Source of the DNA: Haloechinothrix aidingensis
Lineage (GTDB): Bacteria; Actinomycetota; Actinomycetes; Mycobacteriales; Pseudonocardiaceae
DNA length: 64,000 nucleotides
Assembly: GCF_013450155.1 (NCBI RefSeq)
Contig: NZ_JACCKD010000009.1
Span: 62,001-126,000 of the forward strand
Direction: 5' to 3'
The translations under genes were made by a program, and so were the position numbers. Numbering within the stretch: the stretch's first letter is position 1; each line of letters opens with the position of its first letter. Under the pieces are notes generated by a model, which saw nothing but the letters and a program-made list of their open reading frames with translations, was not told where the DNA came from and did not search any database. This document shows, piece after piece, positions 16,620-25,166 of the stretch.

Positions 16620-16970
16620 TCAGTCCACCACCATCCCGCGCTGCTCGGCCTGACTGTGCCCCAGCACAGGACGCAAGTCGTCCCGAGCAGGAGCCAGCAG
16701 CAAGGGACCGGTGATCAGGCAACCGTGCATCGCCTGCAGGTCCGCGCGTAGCTCGCTGAGCACCTCGCCATCCAGGCACTCGGCCGCACGCTGCCGGGTC
16801 GTCTCGACCAGCTCGGCCAGCGTGGTCGTTACCCGCATGGCTCCGTCGACCACGTGGTACAGCTCGCCGGGGTCCGGAGCGCGCGCTTGCAGCGCATGCT
16901 CGGCACCGCGCAATGCCTCCTCGGCATCGGTCAACAACGCATCGACACCACGGTCCTGCGTAGCTGCCAC
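16620..16970 (-). CDS. small helical protein of unknown function
   Basis: 116 residues from a GTG preceded by GGGGAGGTGATTCCC. Not recognised. The sequence is acidic and predicted to be almost entirely helical (DAEEALRGAEHALQARAP, then TTLAELVETTRQRAAECL), with two cysteines and no transmembrane segment or known motif. It is monocistronic. An upstream in-frame ATG at 17048 would add 26 residues from an AT-rich promoter-like stretch and is less likely. It lies in the accessory stretch between the GbsR-type regulator and the AurF module. Confidence 0.5.
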   Translation of the reverse strand: MAATQDRGVDALLTDAEEALRGAEHALQARAPDPGELYHVVDGAMRVTTTLAELVETTRQRAAECLDGEVLSELRADLQAMHGCLITGPLLLAPARDDLRPVLGHSQAEQRGMVVD

Positions 16971-17133
16971 GGGAATCACCTCCCCTGTCGCTACCCACCG
17001 GAGTAATCGAACCCGATACCTCGACGCTATTTGCAACGTATGGATCAACTTTTATGTTCCATACAAAGCATTTTTTCCGGTGATCAGCAGCTACCGGGGT
17101 CGGGGGTGACGGGCACGGCCCCGTGGCGAAAGA

Positions 17134-17186
17134 GAGCCCGATGTGACATACGGCTCCGTAGATGGAGCCAAGGTCACATCGGGCTC
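17134..17186. terminator. perfect two-tier hairpin downstream of alpha/beta hydrolase
   Basis: Outer arms GAGCCCGATGTGAC (17134-17147) and GTCACATCGGGCTC (17173-17186) are perfectly complementary over 14 bp. Inside them GGCTCC and GGAGCC form a second 6-bp stem around GTAGAT. It starts 18 nt beyond the stop codon of the leftward hydrolase gene, so it is most likely its intrinsic terminator. There is no T-tract, as is common in high-GC actinobacteria. Confidence 0.75.
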
Positions 17187-17203
17187 CTCCGGCATCGCGG
17201 ATC

Positions 17204-18133
17204 TCAGGTGATGAGGTCGTTGATATGCCCGGCGACCTCGCGGCAGCGCTCGTAGGTCAGCATGTGCCCGGCACCCGGGTAGAGCACGTACTCCGCGTTG
17301 GGCAACTGGTCGGCGATGACCTGGGCATGCTCGACCGGGCACAGCCGGTCCCTGTCCCCGACCAGCACGACCGTCGCCTTGTCGCGCAGCGCCGCGAGCG
17401 CGACGCGCCGGTCATGACCGCGCATGGACTCCCGGAACCCGGCGATGGAGACCGGGTGCGCCCGCAGCGCCTGCCTGGTCACCTCCAGGACATCGGCTTG
17501 CCGGGCCCGCTTGCCGAACACCAGCCAGCGCGTCGCCGGACTGAGCAACCGCGGGTTTCCCGGCAGCGTGTCCTTGCGCCGCTTCTCCAGCAGTACCTGC
17601 AGCGCGCTCTCGACCTGCGGCACGCGGCGCGCTGCAAGGTCGGGCAGGCCGAGTGTGAGGCGGTCCATCTGACCGGAGGACGTGGCCACGAACGCGCTGC
17701 CGACGACCCGTTCCGCGACAAGCTCCGGGTATCGCTCGGCGAGGGCCATGATCGTCATGCCGCCCATCGAGTGCCCGGCGAGCACGAGCCGACCGGCAGG
17801 CGCCCGCTCGTCGATCAGCTCCGCGAGGTCGTCGGCGAGCTGGGCGATGGTCGCCGTCCCCGGCGCAGCGGGCGCCGACGCCCCGTGCCCCCTGTGGTCG
17901 TAACGCAGCACGCGGACGTCGCCGCTGAGCAGGTCCGCTACCGGCTCCCAGCACGTGTTGTCCTGCGTCCACCCGTGCACCAGCACCACGGTGACCTCGG
18001 CGGTCGACGGGCCGGACTCCCGTACGTGCAGCGCTGTCCCGTCCGAGGTGAGCATCCGGTGCCGCAGGCTGGGATCCCAGGGCGCCGCCTGCCGCTCCGC
18101 GGGCGACGCACCCGCGTGATCGACCGTCGTCAC
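17204..18133 (-). CDS. alpha/beta hydrolase of the diiron oxygenase module
   Basis: 309 residues. Hydrolase fold with oxyanion motif LVHGWTQDNTCW (about 51-62), nucleophile elbow AGHSMGG with Ser122, Asp262 in GDRDRLCP and His290 in GAGHMLTYE, so the triad is complete. The closest general look is to non-haem peroxidase/esterase-like or lactone-type hydrolases. Its ATG overlaps the stop of the AurF-like gene (ATGA), so the two proteins are made together and probably act on one compound. A long hairpin follows the gene. Confidence 0.85.
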   Translation of the reverse strand: MTTVDHAGASPAERQAAPWDPSLRHRMLTSDGTALHVRESGPSTAEVTVVLVHGWTQDNTCWEPVADLLSGDVRVLRYDHRGHGASAPAAPGTATIAQLADDLAELIDERAPAGRLVLAGHSMGGMTIMALAERYPELVAERVVGSAFVATSSGQMDRLTLGLPDLAARRVPQVESALQVLLEKRRKDTLPGNPRLLSPATRWLVFGKRARQADVLEVTRQALRAHPVSIAGFRESMRGHDRRVALAALRDKATVVLVGDRDRLCPVEHAQVIADQLPNAEYVLYPGAGHMLTYERCREVAGHINDLIT

Positions 18134-19044
18134 GCGGCATCACCCTCGCCGACCAGGAAGGACTTGCGCCACCAGTACATACCGGGGGCACCCACGAGAC
18201 CGTTCTCCCGCAGGAACGGCATGATCTTCTCCCCGGAGTAGCGAAGGGTCTCCTGGAAGTACGGGTTCTGCAGCGCGGCCTTGTGCCCTTCCTTGGGGTC
18301 GATACCGACCGCGGAGTACACCCGCGGGTTGATGATGCTGCGCGTGATGTGGAAGGACACGAACGCGATCAGGAACCGCTGGTAAGCCAGCTCGGCCTTG
18401 CCCAGCCGCGGCATACCGCGCGCGACCTCCTCCCGCGCGAAGGTGACGTGCCTGGCCTCCTCCAGTACGTGGATGCGGTTGACCATACGCATCAGCGGCT
18501 GGATCTCGGGGTCGTTCATCTGCTCCCGCTGCAGGCGGTCCAGTATCTCCTCGGCGACGAGGATCGCGCCGTAGAGCGCGGGTCCGTAGCCGACGACCGG
18601 AAGGACCTTGCCGAGCTGGTGCCTCCAGCGCACCGGCCCGTACGCCGGCACACCCGCCTTGCTCGCCAGCCGCGCGAACATCGTCGAGTGCCGGCACTCG
18701 TCGGCGATCTCGGTAAGCATGTACTGCGCGCGGCTCGAGGTGGGATCGGCGTCGTTGACCTCCTTGAGCAGCATCTGCATCAGCAGCACCTCGAACCAGA
18801 TGCCGTTGGTGGCCACGCTGACGCCCTCGTGCTTGGTCAGTTCGATGCGCTGCTGCTCGGTCAGGCGATCCCACAGGTACGTGCCGTAGAGCGACACGCG
18901 GTGCTCGGGTATGTAGCGCTTGGTCTCGTCGAGCGGAGCGCCCCAGTCGATGTCGACGTCCGGATCGTAGAACTTGCCGGCCGAGGACTTGAGCAGCCGC
19001 TCAGAGGTCTTCTCCGGGTCCCCCGCTTTCAGCGCCTGCGTCAT
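18130..19044 (-). CDS. AurF-like diiron oxygenase
   Basis: 304 residues, probably a soluble non-haem diiron enzyme of the AurF superfamily (AurF converts arylamines to nitro compounds). The ligand pattern of AurF appears complete: Glu85, Glu116-x2-His119 (ECRH), Glu165 or 166 (AEE), His192, Glu196 and His199 (H-x3-E-x2-H). The ATG at 19044 was chosen; a GTG at 19080 would put the start almost inside the TetR palindrome. The gene is divergent from a TetR gene across a 7-bp-arm palindrome and coupled to the alpha/beta hydrolase. The substrate is unknown. Fatty-acid or aromatic-amine oxidation are both possible for this superfamily. Confidence 0.82.
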   Translation of the reverse strand: MTQALKAGDPEKTSERLLKSSAGKFYDPDVDIDWGAPLDETKRYIPEHRVSLYGTYLWDRLTEQQRIELTKHEGVSVATNGIWFEVLLMQMLLKEVNDADPTSSRAQYMLTEIADECRHSTMFARLASKAGVPAYGPVRWRHQLGKVLPVVGYGPALYGAILVAEEILDRLQREQMNDPEIQPLMRMVNRIHVLEEARHVTFAREEVARGMPRLGKAELAYQRFLIAFVSFHITRSIINPRVYSAVGIDPKEGHKAALQNPYFQETLRYSGEKIMPFLRENGLVGAPGMYWWRKSFLVGEGDAA

Positions 19045-19090
19045 TGCAAGACCGCCCTTCTTCCCCTGGTCCAAAATCACCCGCTTGTAT

Positions 19091-19111
19091 GTAACCGGTG
19101 GTAACGGTTAC
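19091..19111. promoter_or_regulatory. candidate TetR operator between aurF-like and tetR genes
   Basis: GTAACCG-n7-CGGTTAC is a perfect 7-bp inverted repeat in the 78-bp divergent gap, 12 bp before the tetR ATG and about 47 bp before the aurF-like ATG. Two further GTAAC/GGTAG half-site-like words lie inside and beside it. Size, spacing and position are typical of an autoregulatory TetR operator controlling both directions. Confidence 0.65.
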
Positions 19112-19122
19112 CTAGTGGTAGC

Positions 19123-19893
19123 ATGAGCTCCATGTCCGGGGATGTCAAGCGCAATCGCAAGCAGCTCAGCAAGCAGTCCAGCGCACAGGGCGACGCGCGG
19201 CGCGACCGGTGGAAGAAGCACCGCATCGAGCGACGGGCCGAGTTCGTCGACGCCGCGTTACGCGCGCTCGACACGCACGGTCCCGAGTTCGGCATGGAGG
19301 ACGTGGCGGCCGAGGCCGGCGTGACCAAACCCGTGCTCTACCGGCACTTCACAGACAAGGCGGACCTCTACGTAGCGCTCGGGCAACACGGCACGCAGAT
19401 CCTGTTCAACAGGTTGATGCCCGCGCTGAACGAGGAACTGGCGCCGCTGCCCCGCATCCGCTCGGTGATCGACGCGTTCTTCTCCACGATCGAGGAATAC
19501 CCCAACCTCTACCGCCTGCTGGCGCGCCCCAGCCACACCGTGGAGCGCACGCCGGACTCCGACATCGTCGGGGAGGACAAGGAATTCATCGCGACCGCGG
19601 TGACCGCGCTGCTCGGCGACTACATGCGCGCGTTCGGGCTCGACTCCGGGTCGGCCGAACCCTGGGCGTACGGTGTGGTCGGCCTGGTGCAGAACACCGG
19701 CGAGTGGTGGCTGGAGCGCCGCTCCATGGGCAAGGACAGCGTGGTGGAGTACACCACCCAGATCATCTGGGCAGCGATCGACGGCATCTGCCGCCAGCAG
19801 GGCGTCATCATCGACCCCAACAGGCCGCTCGAGGTCAACAAGGTGATCCAGTTCAGCCCCCTGTCCGGGTCAGCGGAGGAAGCTGCCGAGTAG
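19123..19893 (+). CDS. TetR family regulator of the diiron oxygenase module
   Basis: 256 residues. A basic, disordered N-terminus (1-40) precedes the helix-turn-helix at about 57-77 (FGMEDVAAEAGVTKPVLYRHF) and a large helical sensor domain containing several Trp and Tyr residues (EWWLERRSMGK). A second ATG three codons in is equally possible. It is divergent from the AurF-like gene over a palindrome, so it probably represses that operon, itself and the downstream DUF4873 gene. The bulky aromatic-lined sensor suggests a hydrophobic ligand, which is inference only. Confidence 0.88.
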   Translation: MSSMSGDVKRNRKQLSKQSSAQGDARRDRWKKHRIERRAEFVDAALRALDTHGPEFGMEDVAAEAGVTKPVLYRHFTDKADLYVALGQHGTQILFNRLMPALNEELAPLPRIRSVIDAFFSTIEEYPNLYRLLARPSHTVERTPDSDIVGEDKEFIATAVTALLGDYMRAFGLDSGSAEPWAYGVVGLVQNTGEWWLERRSMGKDSVVEYTTQIIWAAIDGICRQQGVIIDPNRPLEVNKVIQFSPLSGSAEEAAE

Positions 19894-19982
19894 TCCCCGG
19901 CTGCCCGTGGGCACCCCGGGGCCGGGAGTCCGGCCCCACCCCGGCGACACGGGCGTCACGACGACATCGAGGAGAGCGAGTC

Positions 19983-20306
19983 ATGAGCGAGCACGACCAG
20001 GACGAGGACGGCTACGTCGGCCAGGCCAGCCTGCTCGTCGAGGACACCACCCTCACGGTGGACGTCCAGCTGCGCGGCCACTTCCAGCCCATCGACGGCT
20101 ACTACCGCTGGTACGGCCGCATCGCCGCGAACCAGGAACTCGACCAGGTGGCCGGCGGGAAGAAAAAGAAGGTCACGATCACCACGAGCGAGGGTGCGGC
20201 GTCCGGCGAGATCTCGGACCCGGACCCGTGGAACCGCTACCGGATCTCGGGTACGAGCACCCCGCCGTTCGCCGTCCCCACCTCGCTCGCGGACATCGAA
20301 GGCTGA
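19983..20306 (+). CDS. DUF4873 domain protein
   Basis: 107 residues from the ATG after GAGGAGAGCGAGTC. Recognised as DUF4873 from the pattern DGYVGQASLLVEDTTLTVDV with GHFQPIDGYYRWYGRI and a C-terminal YRISGTSTPPF segment: a compact beta-rich domain with a conserved GYYRWYGR signature. The family occurs alone or fused to flavin monooxygenases and often next to oxygenase genes. Here it is 89 bp after the TetR gene and in the same direction, so it is likely a partner of the diiron oxygenase or the hydrolase. Its biochemical role is unknown. Confidence 0.8.
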   Translation: MSEHDQDEDGYVGQASLLVEDTTLTVDVQLRGHFQPIDGYYRWYGRIAANQELDQVAGGKKKKVTITTSEGAASGEISDPDPWNRYRISGTSTPPFAVPTSLADIEG

Positions 20307-20314
20307 CGGCGCGG

Positions 20315-20545
20315 CTACACGCCTCCGGCGAACCCGACCCTGCGCGCCTCGGCCGGTGTCATCTCCACGTAGGCGACCTTGGATGCCTGCACGACCACCA
20401 GCCTGCCCTTGTCGTCGGTCAGGCGCAGCAGGCCGTCATCCGAGCGAAGCGCGTCGGAGACCAGCTCGTCGATCTCGTCCAGCGACTGGCTGCTGGCCAG
20501 TACGAGTTCCCGTGCGGTCTCCTGAATGCCGATCTTGATCTCCAC
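20315..20545 (-). CDS. DUF3107 family protein (TB9.4-like)
   Basis: 76 residues from a GTG preceded by AGGAGGGC. The sequence (VEIKIGIQETARELVLASSQ, then a C-terminal KVAYVEMTPAEARRVGF) matches the small actinobacterial DUF3107 family, known in mycobacteria as TB9.4 at the Rv3208A position. Function is unknown; it is a small alpha/beta protein without catalytic motifs. It sits in its usual place just before the ferritin-like gene and reads in the same direction as that gene. Confidence 0.85.
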   Translation of the reverse strand: MEIKIGIQETARELVLASSQSLDEIDELVSDALRSDDGLLRLTDDKGRLVVVQASKVAYVEMTPAEARRVGFAGGV

Positions 20546-20760
20546 GCGTGCCCTCCTGCTGTGCGAATACTGCGGTGCGTGCTCCCGGAGGACCATTCAC
20601 GCCTCGGCGGACGGGCCGCCTCCTGCAGGTGACTGACGATGCTCAGTGACCCGAGCGCGGTGAATGGCCCGGCTCATGACTACGGCTCCCGGAAGATCGT
20701 TCCTCGGCCAGGCTATCCCAACCCGGGCACGGCCCCGCCGCCCTCCCGTCACCGGAGATC

Positions 20761-21432
20761 TCAGCCGAGCCCGAGGGACTGCATCCGCTTGCCGTGGCTC
20801 TGCTGCAGGCGGCGGAACAGGCCCGCGATGCCGGAGAGGTCCCCGGAGCCGGTGACGATCAGCTTGGCCAGCCCGTCGCGTTCGGCAACCACGTACTGCG
20901 CCTGGGTGGTCGCCTCGCCGAGCAGCCGCCGTCCCCACAACGTGAGCTTGTCACGCAGCACGGGGTCGGCCTCCACCGCCGTGGCCACCTCGTGCCGGGC
21001 GAACGCCGAATGGCCGGTGTCGTCCAGCACACGCAGCACCAGATCCTTGGTGTCCGGGTCGAGCCACGTGGCGATCTCCCGGTAGAGGTCGGCGGCCAGC
21101 CCGTCCCCGACATGCGCCTTGACCAGGGACTCGAGCCAGGACTTCGGGGCTGTCGACGCGTGGAAGGCCTCGAAGTGCGAGACGAAGGGTCGCATCGCGC
21201 CCTCGACAGCGACCCCGTGCTCGGCGAGGTAGGCCGACAGCAGCCGGTAATGCCCGATCTCGGCCGCGGCCATATCCGCGAGTGCTGCCCGCCCTTGCAG
21301 CGTCGGCGCGGCACGCGCGTCCTCGGCCATCCTGTCGAACGCGGACAGCTCCCCGTAGGCGAGCACCCCGAGCAGGTCTACTACACCGTCGCTGATCGAC
21401 CCGTCACTCGCTTCGCTACGCACTTCAGACAC
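20761..21432 (-). CDS. ferritin-like fold protein (Rv3210c type, MiaE-like)
   Basis: 223 residues, GTG start. A four-helix ferritin-like protein with carboxylate/His residues at helix positions expected for a diiron or degenerate site ([20 protein letters not shown] with E-x2-H, then [11 protein letters not shown]). It resembles the tRNA-(ms2io6A)-hydroxylase-like family present in the Rv3210c slot. The biochemical activity is not established. A 61-bp hairpin element lies 25 bp upstream of the start, inside the probable leader or promoter. Confidence 0.8.
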   Translation of the reverse strand: MSEVRSEASDGSISDGVVDLLGVLAYGELSAFDRMAEDARAAPTLQGRAALADMAAAEIGHYRLLSAYLAEHGVAVEGAMRPFVSHFEAFHASTAPKSWLESLVKAHVGDGLAADLYREIATWLDPDTKDLVLRVLDDTGHSAFARHEVATAVEADPVLRDKLTLWGRRLLGEATTQAQYVVAERDGLAKLIVTGSGDLSGIAGLFRRLQQSHGKRMQSLGLG

Positions 21433-21456
21433 ACGGCTACCCTAGCGGTCCCTCGA

Positions 21457-21517
21457 GGGCGAGCCGAAGGACTCCTCGGGTACCACATGTGTATCGGAGG
21501 AGTCCCTCGGCTCGCCC
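21457..21517. repeat. dispersed hairpin element, copy 1
   Basis: The 21-nt arms 21457-21477 and 21497-21517 pair with a single mismatch around a 19-nt loop. The sequence begins GGGCGAGCCGAAGGACTCCT. A second copy at 49202-49266 shares the left arm exactly and most of the loop. Both copies sit in a divergent intergenic region, 25-42 bp upstream of a leftward gene. That position argues against a simple terminator and for a small mobile or regulatory hairpin (REP/MITE-like). Confidence 0.75.
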
Positions 21518-21907
21518 CGCCACCACACCTGTGGACCAGCGGACCGCGCGCGTGTCAGCGGCACGGGAGTAGGGGGTAGACTGCGTGGCGAATGTGATAA
21601 CGAGCATCGTGCGCCACATTCCCGCGGCCAGGAACCTATCCTGGGGGTAGCGGCCTGCGTTACCGCGGGCAGCCGGACACGCCGCCGTGATAGTCGTCGC
21701 GGCTTCGTCGCGGCACTGACACAGCGATGCAAGACAACGGTGCGTGCACATCACGGGAACCGTCCCGACCGGGCAAGCAGCACCGCTCGACCACGACCGC
21801 GTCAGGTCGGGTACGGGTGAGCGCGGCGCAGACACACCGCGAGTGCGACTGGCCAGGGCTGCGCATGTGCGCGCTGGACAAGAGAGGCGATCGCACTGAC
21901 CGCAAGC
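21518..21907. other. long intergenic leader of rhlE-like gene
   Basis: 390 bp between the hairpin element and the DEAD-box helicase start. No convincing gene was found; short open frames on both strands lack ribosome sites. It probably holds the promoter and a long 5' leader of the helicase gene. RNA helicase genes often have long autoregulatory leaders, but I cannot name a structure here. Confidence 0.4.
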
Positions 21908-23578
21908 ATGAACAACACATCTGGCCCTCCACCCGCAGAGAATGGTGAGTCAACCACCGAGGACACAGACCACACCCGCCTGGTGCAGGTGAGCGGCTCG
22001 GCGACAGCCGAACCCCCCACCTTCGCCGAGCTCGGCGTCTCCGACGACATCGTACGGGCGCTCGGCGAGTCCGGTATCGAACGGACCTTCGCGATCCAGG
22101 AGCTCGCCCTGCCGCTGGCGCTGCGTGGCGAGGACATCATCGGGCAGGCGCGCACCGGCATGGGTAAGACGCTCGGCTTCGGGGTCCCGCTGCTCCACCA
22201 GATACAGGCACCCGGCGACGGCACGCCCCAGGCCCTGGTCGTGGTTCCCACGCGCGAGCTGTGCCTGCAGGTCACCAAGGACCTCGAGGAGGCGAGCAAG
22301 CACCGGCAGGTCCGCACGCTGGCGATCTACGGCGGGCGGCCGTACGAGGCACAGATCGAAGGGCTGCGCGACGGCGTGGACATCGTGGTGGGCACGCCCG
22401 GACGGCTGCTCGACCTTGCCGAGCAGCGGCATCTCGTGCTCGGCAAGCTCGCACACCTGGTGCTCGACGAGGCCGACGAGATGCTCGACCTCGGCTTCCT
22501 CCCGGACATCGAGCGCATCCTGGGCATGGTGCCCGAGCAGCGGCAAACCATGCTGTTCTCGGCGACGATGCCGGGCCCGATCATCACCCTGGCCCGCACG
22601 TTCCTGACCAAGCCGACGCACATCCGCGCCGAGGACACCGACGCGAGCGCGGTACACGAACGGACCAAGCAGTTCGTCTACCGGGCGCACTCGCTGGACA
22701 AGCCCGAGCTCATCGCCCGTACGCTGCAGGCGCGGGACCGCGGGCTCACGATGCTGTTCACGCGCACCAAGCGCACCGCGCAGAAGGTCGCCGACGACCT
22801 GGGCGAGCGCGGTTTCGCGGCGGCCGCCGTGCACGGCGACCTCGGTCAGGGCGCGCGAGAGCAGGCGCTGCGCGCCTTCCGTGCCGGAAAGATCGACGTG
22901 CTGGTGGCCACGGATGTCGCGGCTCGCGGTATCGACGTGGACGACGTCACGCACGTGATCAACTACCAGACCCCCGAGGACGAGAAGACCTACATTCACC
23001 GCATCGGCCGCACCGGCCGGGCAGGCAAGACGGGTGTCGCGATCACCCTGGTCGACTGGGACGAGGAAACCCGCTGGAAGTTGATCTCCGACGCGCTCGG
23101 GCTGGACATCCCGCAGCCGACGGAAACCTACTCGACCTCGCCACACCTGTTCACCGACCTGGACATCCCCACGGACACGACCGGGCGCCTGCCGATCGCC
23201 AACCGGCACAGGGCGGGGCTGTCCGCCGAGGAGAGCGACGACTTCGGCGCCGCGCGCACCCGGTCGTCCCGCACCGGGTCGAACGGGCGCGGCTCCGGCC
23301 GTAACCGCGGGCGCACACGCGGCGGCGGCCGTTCGTCCGGCCAGTCCACCCAGGCCGGACATGCCGGCCAGGACACGGGCGAGAAGCACTCGGACGGTAC
23401 CGAGCAGGATGGCACGGCACCCCGCAGGCGCAGGCGCCGTTCCAGGGGCGGTTCGAGCTCCTCGGCCGGAAACGGGGCGCAGCGCGAACGTTCCGAGCAG
23501 TCCGGGCAGGGCGGCAGTAGCCGCCGCAGGCGCCGGACACGGTCCGGGCAGGAGTCCGCGAGCAACTCGACGGAGTAA
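21908..23578 (+). CDS. rhlE: DEAD-box ATP-dependent RNA helicase, RhlE type
   Basis: 556 residues. All helicase motifs are visible: upstream Phe and Q motif (TFAELGVSD, IQELALPL), Walker A variant ARTGMGKT (81-88), PTREL (114-118), GG (142-143), TPGRLLDL (163-170), DEAD at 187-190, SAT at 218-220, then the second RecA domain with ARGIDVDDVTHVINYQ and HRIGRTGRAG. The last 130 residues are a basic Arg/Gly/Ser tail with clusters such as RRRRRRSRGG, an RNA-binding extension. It probably acts in ribosome assembly or RNA decay, especially in the cold. The neighbours match the Rv3211 position. Confidence 0.93.
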   Translation: MNNTSGPPPAENGESTTEDTDHTRLVQVSGSATAEPPTFAELGVSDDIVRALGESGIERTFAIQELALPLALRGEDIIGQARTGMGKTLGFGVPLLHQIQAPGDGTPQALVVVPTRELCLQVTKDLEEASKHRQVRTLAIYGGRPYEAQIEGLRDGVDIVVGTPGRLLDLAEQRHLVLGKLAHLVLDEADEMLDLGFLPDIERILGMVPEQRQTMLFSATMPGPIITLARTFLTKPTHIRAEDTDASAVHERTKQFVYRAHSLDKPELIARTLQARDRGLTMLFTRTKRTAQKVADDLGERGFAAAAVHGDLGQGAREQALRAFRAGKIDVLVATDVAARGIDVDDVTHVINYQTPEDEKTYIHRIGRTGRAGKTGVAITLVDWDEETRWKLISDALGLDIPQPTETYSTSPHLFTDLDIPTDTTGRLPIANRHRAGLSAEESDDFGAARTRSSRTGSNGRGSGRNRGRTRGGGRSSGQSTQAGHAGQDTGEKHSDGTEQDGTAPRRRRRRSRGGSSSSAGNGAQRERSEQSGQGGSSRRRRRTRSGQESASNSTE

Positions 23579-23580
23579 CC

Positions 23581-24834
23581 GTGGTACGGGCACGTTCCCG
23601 CCGTTCACCGTGGACGCGACGGCGCGACAGGGTCGCGGCCGTCTCGCTCGCGGTCGGTGTCGCCCTGGCGGGCGTCCTCGCCTGGCGCACAGGGGACAGT
23701 GTGGCCACCGAGCAGGTCACGACCGGCGAGCCGGCACCTGAGCTGCAACCTCCTACGCGGGCACCGGAGTCGTTCGCGCAACTGTGGAGCGCGCCGAGCT
23801 CGGTGACGACCGTACCGGTCACGGTCGGCGGCACGGTCGTCACCGCCGAGGACGGCGCGGTGACCGGGCGGCACGCGCGCACCGGCGAGCCGCGCTGGAG
23901 CTACACGCGCGATCTCGACCTGTGTGCCTTATCGGACCACTGGGACAAGGTCACCGCCGCGTACCGCAAGGAGGACGGCTGTAGCGAGGTCACCCAGCTC
24001 TCCCCGGAAAGCGGGCATCGCACCGCCCAGCGCAACGGCGATGCCCAGGCGGATGCCCTGCTGATCGGGGACGGCTCGCACCTGGTGACCACCGGGGAGA
24101 CCCTGCTCAACGCCTGGTCCGAGGACCTGGTGCGCACCATGGAGTACGGCGACGTTCCGGCGAAGGTTCATCCGGGAAAACAGCCACGCCAGGGGTGCGC
24201 CTACGGGTCGGTGACGGTAGCCGCGGGGCAGGTCGGCCTGGTGGAACGCTGCCCGGACGACGACACCGACCGGCTCACCGTCATCGGCACGACCCATCAG
24301 GCCGACGACGAGATGCGTAGCGACGAGCCGGACGAACGCTACAGCACGACCCTGGACGGCACCTCGGCTCGCGTGATCGCCATGTCCGGGGAGGAACCCG
24401 GTCTCGCCGCGGTCGCCACCGGAGAGGATCAGCAGCTGGTCGTGTACGGCCCGGACGGGGAGCGGCTGGCCGGGTACCAGCTGCAGCTCCCTGCCGACGA
24501 CCTGGCAGGCGACCCCGATGGGCGCGTGGTCGCGACCTCACGGACCGGCGACACGGTGTACTGGTACACCGGTTCCGGGACGATCGCGCTTGCCGGAGCG
24601 GACCTGGAACCGCAGTGGTCGCTTCCGGACACGCTCGGGCCGCCGGTCGCCTACGGCGACGAGCTGCTGATGCCGATCGACGGTGGGCTCGCCGTCGTCG
24701 AGGCGGATACCGGCAAGGCGGAGCGGACCATCAGCGTCGACCGCGGCGCCTACTCCGGCCCTGTCCGGCTGGCCACGAGCGGCCCGGTACTGCTCGAGCA
24801 GCGCGCTGGCAAGCTGGTGGCACTCGCGGGTTAG
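23581..24834 (+). CDS. membrane-anchored beta-propeller-like protein (Rv3212 type)
   Basis: 417 residues from a GTG two bases after the rhlE stop, so co-transcribed. A basic N-terminus precedes one transmembrane/signal segment (about 17-36, VAAVSLAVGVALAGVLAWRT); the rest is extracytoplasmic. Repeating blade-like segments (GGTVVTAEDGAVTGRHARTG, then LLMPIDGGLAVVEADTGKAE) resemble PQQ-type beta-propeller repeats (A-x-D-x-x-TG). Several cysteines (LDLCALS, DGCSEV, RQGCAYG, VERCPDD) may form disulfides outside the membrane. The Rv3212 family is conserved beside rhlE in actinobacteria; its function is unknown. Confidence 0.75.
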   Translation: MVRARSRRSPWTRRRDRVAAVSLAVGVALAGVLAWRTGDSVATEQVTTGEPAPELQPPTRAPESFAQLWSAPSSVTTVPVTVGGTVVTAEDGAVTGRHARTGEPRWSYTRDLDLCALSDHWDKVTAAYRKEDGCSEVTQLSPESGHRTAQRNGDAQADALLIGDGSHLVTTGETLLNAWSEDLVRTMEYGDVPAKVHPGKQPRQGCAYGSVTVAAGQVGLVERCPDDDTDRLTVIGTTHQADDEMRSDEPDERYSTTLDGTSARVIAMSGEEPGLAAVATGEDQQLVVYGPDGERLAGYQLQLPADDLAGDPDGRVVATSRTGDTVYWYTGSGTIALAGADLEPQWSLPDTLGPPVAYGDELLMPIDGGLAVVEADTGKAERTISVDRGAYSGPVRLATSGPVLLEQRAGKLVALAG

Positions 24835-24843
24835 AGACCCGCC

Positions 24844-25113
24844 CTACGTGAACCAGACGGCGCTCAGGGTTATCGCCACCACCAGCAGCGAACCCGCTGC
24901 CGCCAGGCGCGACCACAGCCCGGAACGGAGCTCGGCGAACGCGGCAGCGGCGAGCGCGACGACACCGCCGAGCAGGTGCGCCCAGATCGCCGGCGGCCGT
25001 AGCCCCGTGAGCCCACCGGTGAGGTCACCCAGCTCGACCACCACCAGCACGCCGGCCAGCAACAACAAGCCCGCTGCGAACGTCCCGGCTATAGCGCGCA
25101 ACCGATCTCCCAT
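24844..25113 (-). CDS. small membrane protein with three hydrophobic segments
   Basis: 89 residues with three hydrophobic stretches, at about 10-28, 45-60 and 70-86 (FAAGLLLLAGVLVVVELGDL, LLGGVVALAAAAFAEL, AAAGSLLVVAITLSAVWF). No family is recognised with certainty; small proteins of this type occur widely in Pseudonocardiales. It is convergent with the beta-propeller gene (9-bp gap) and 53 bp downstream of marC. Confidence 0.65.
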   Translation of the reverse strand: MGDRLRAIAGTFAAGLLLLAGVLVVVELGDLTGGLTGLRPPAIWAHLLGGVVALAAAAFAELRSGLWSRLAAAGSLLVVAITLSAVWFT

Positions 25114-25166
25114 CCCCCAGCACCCGGGTCCCTGCCAGTCCGAGGTCGCCGATCACCCTACTGCTC

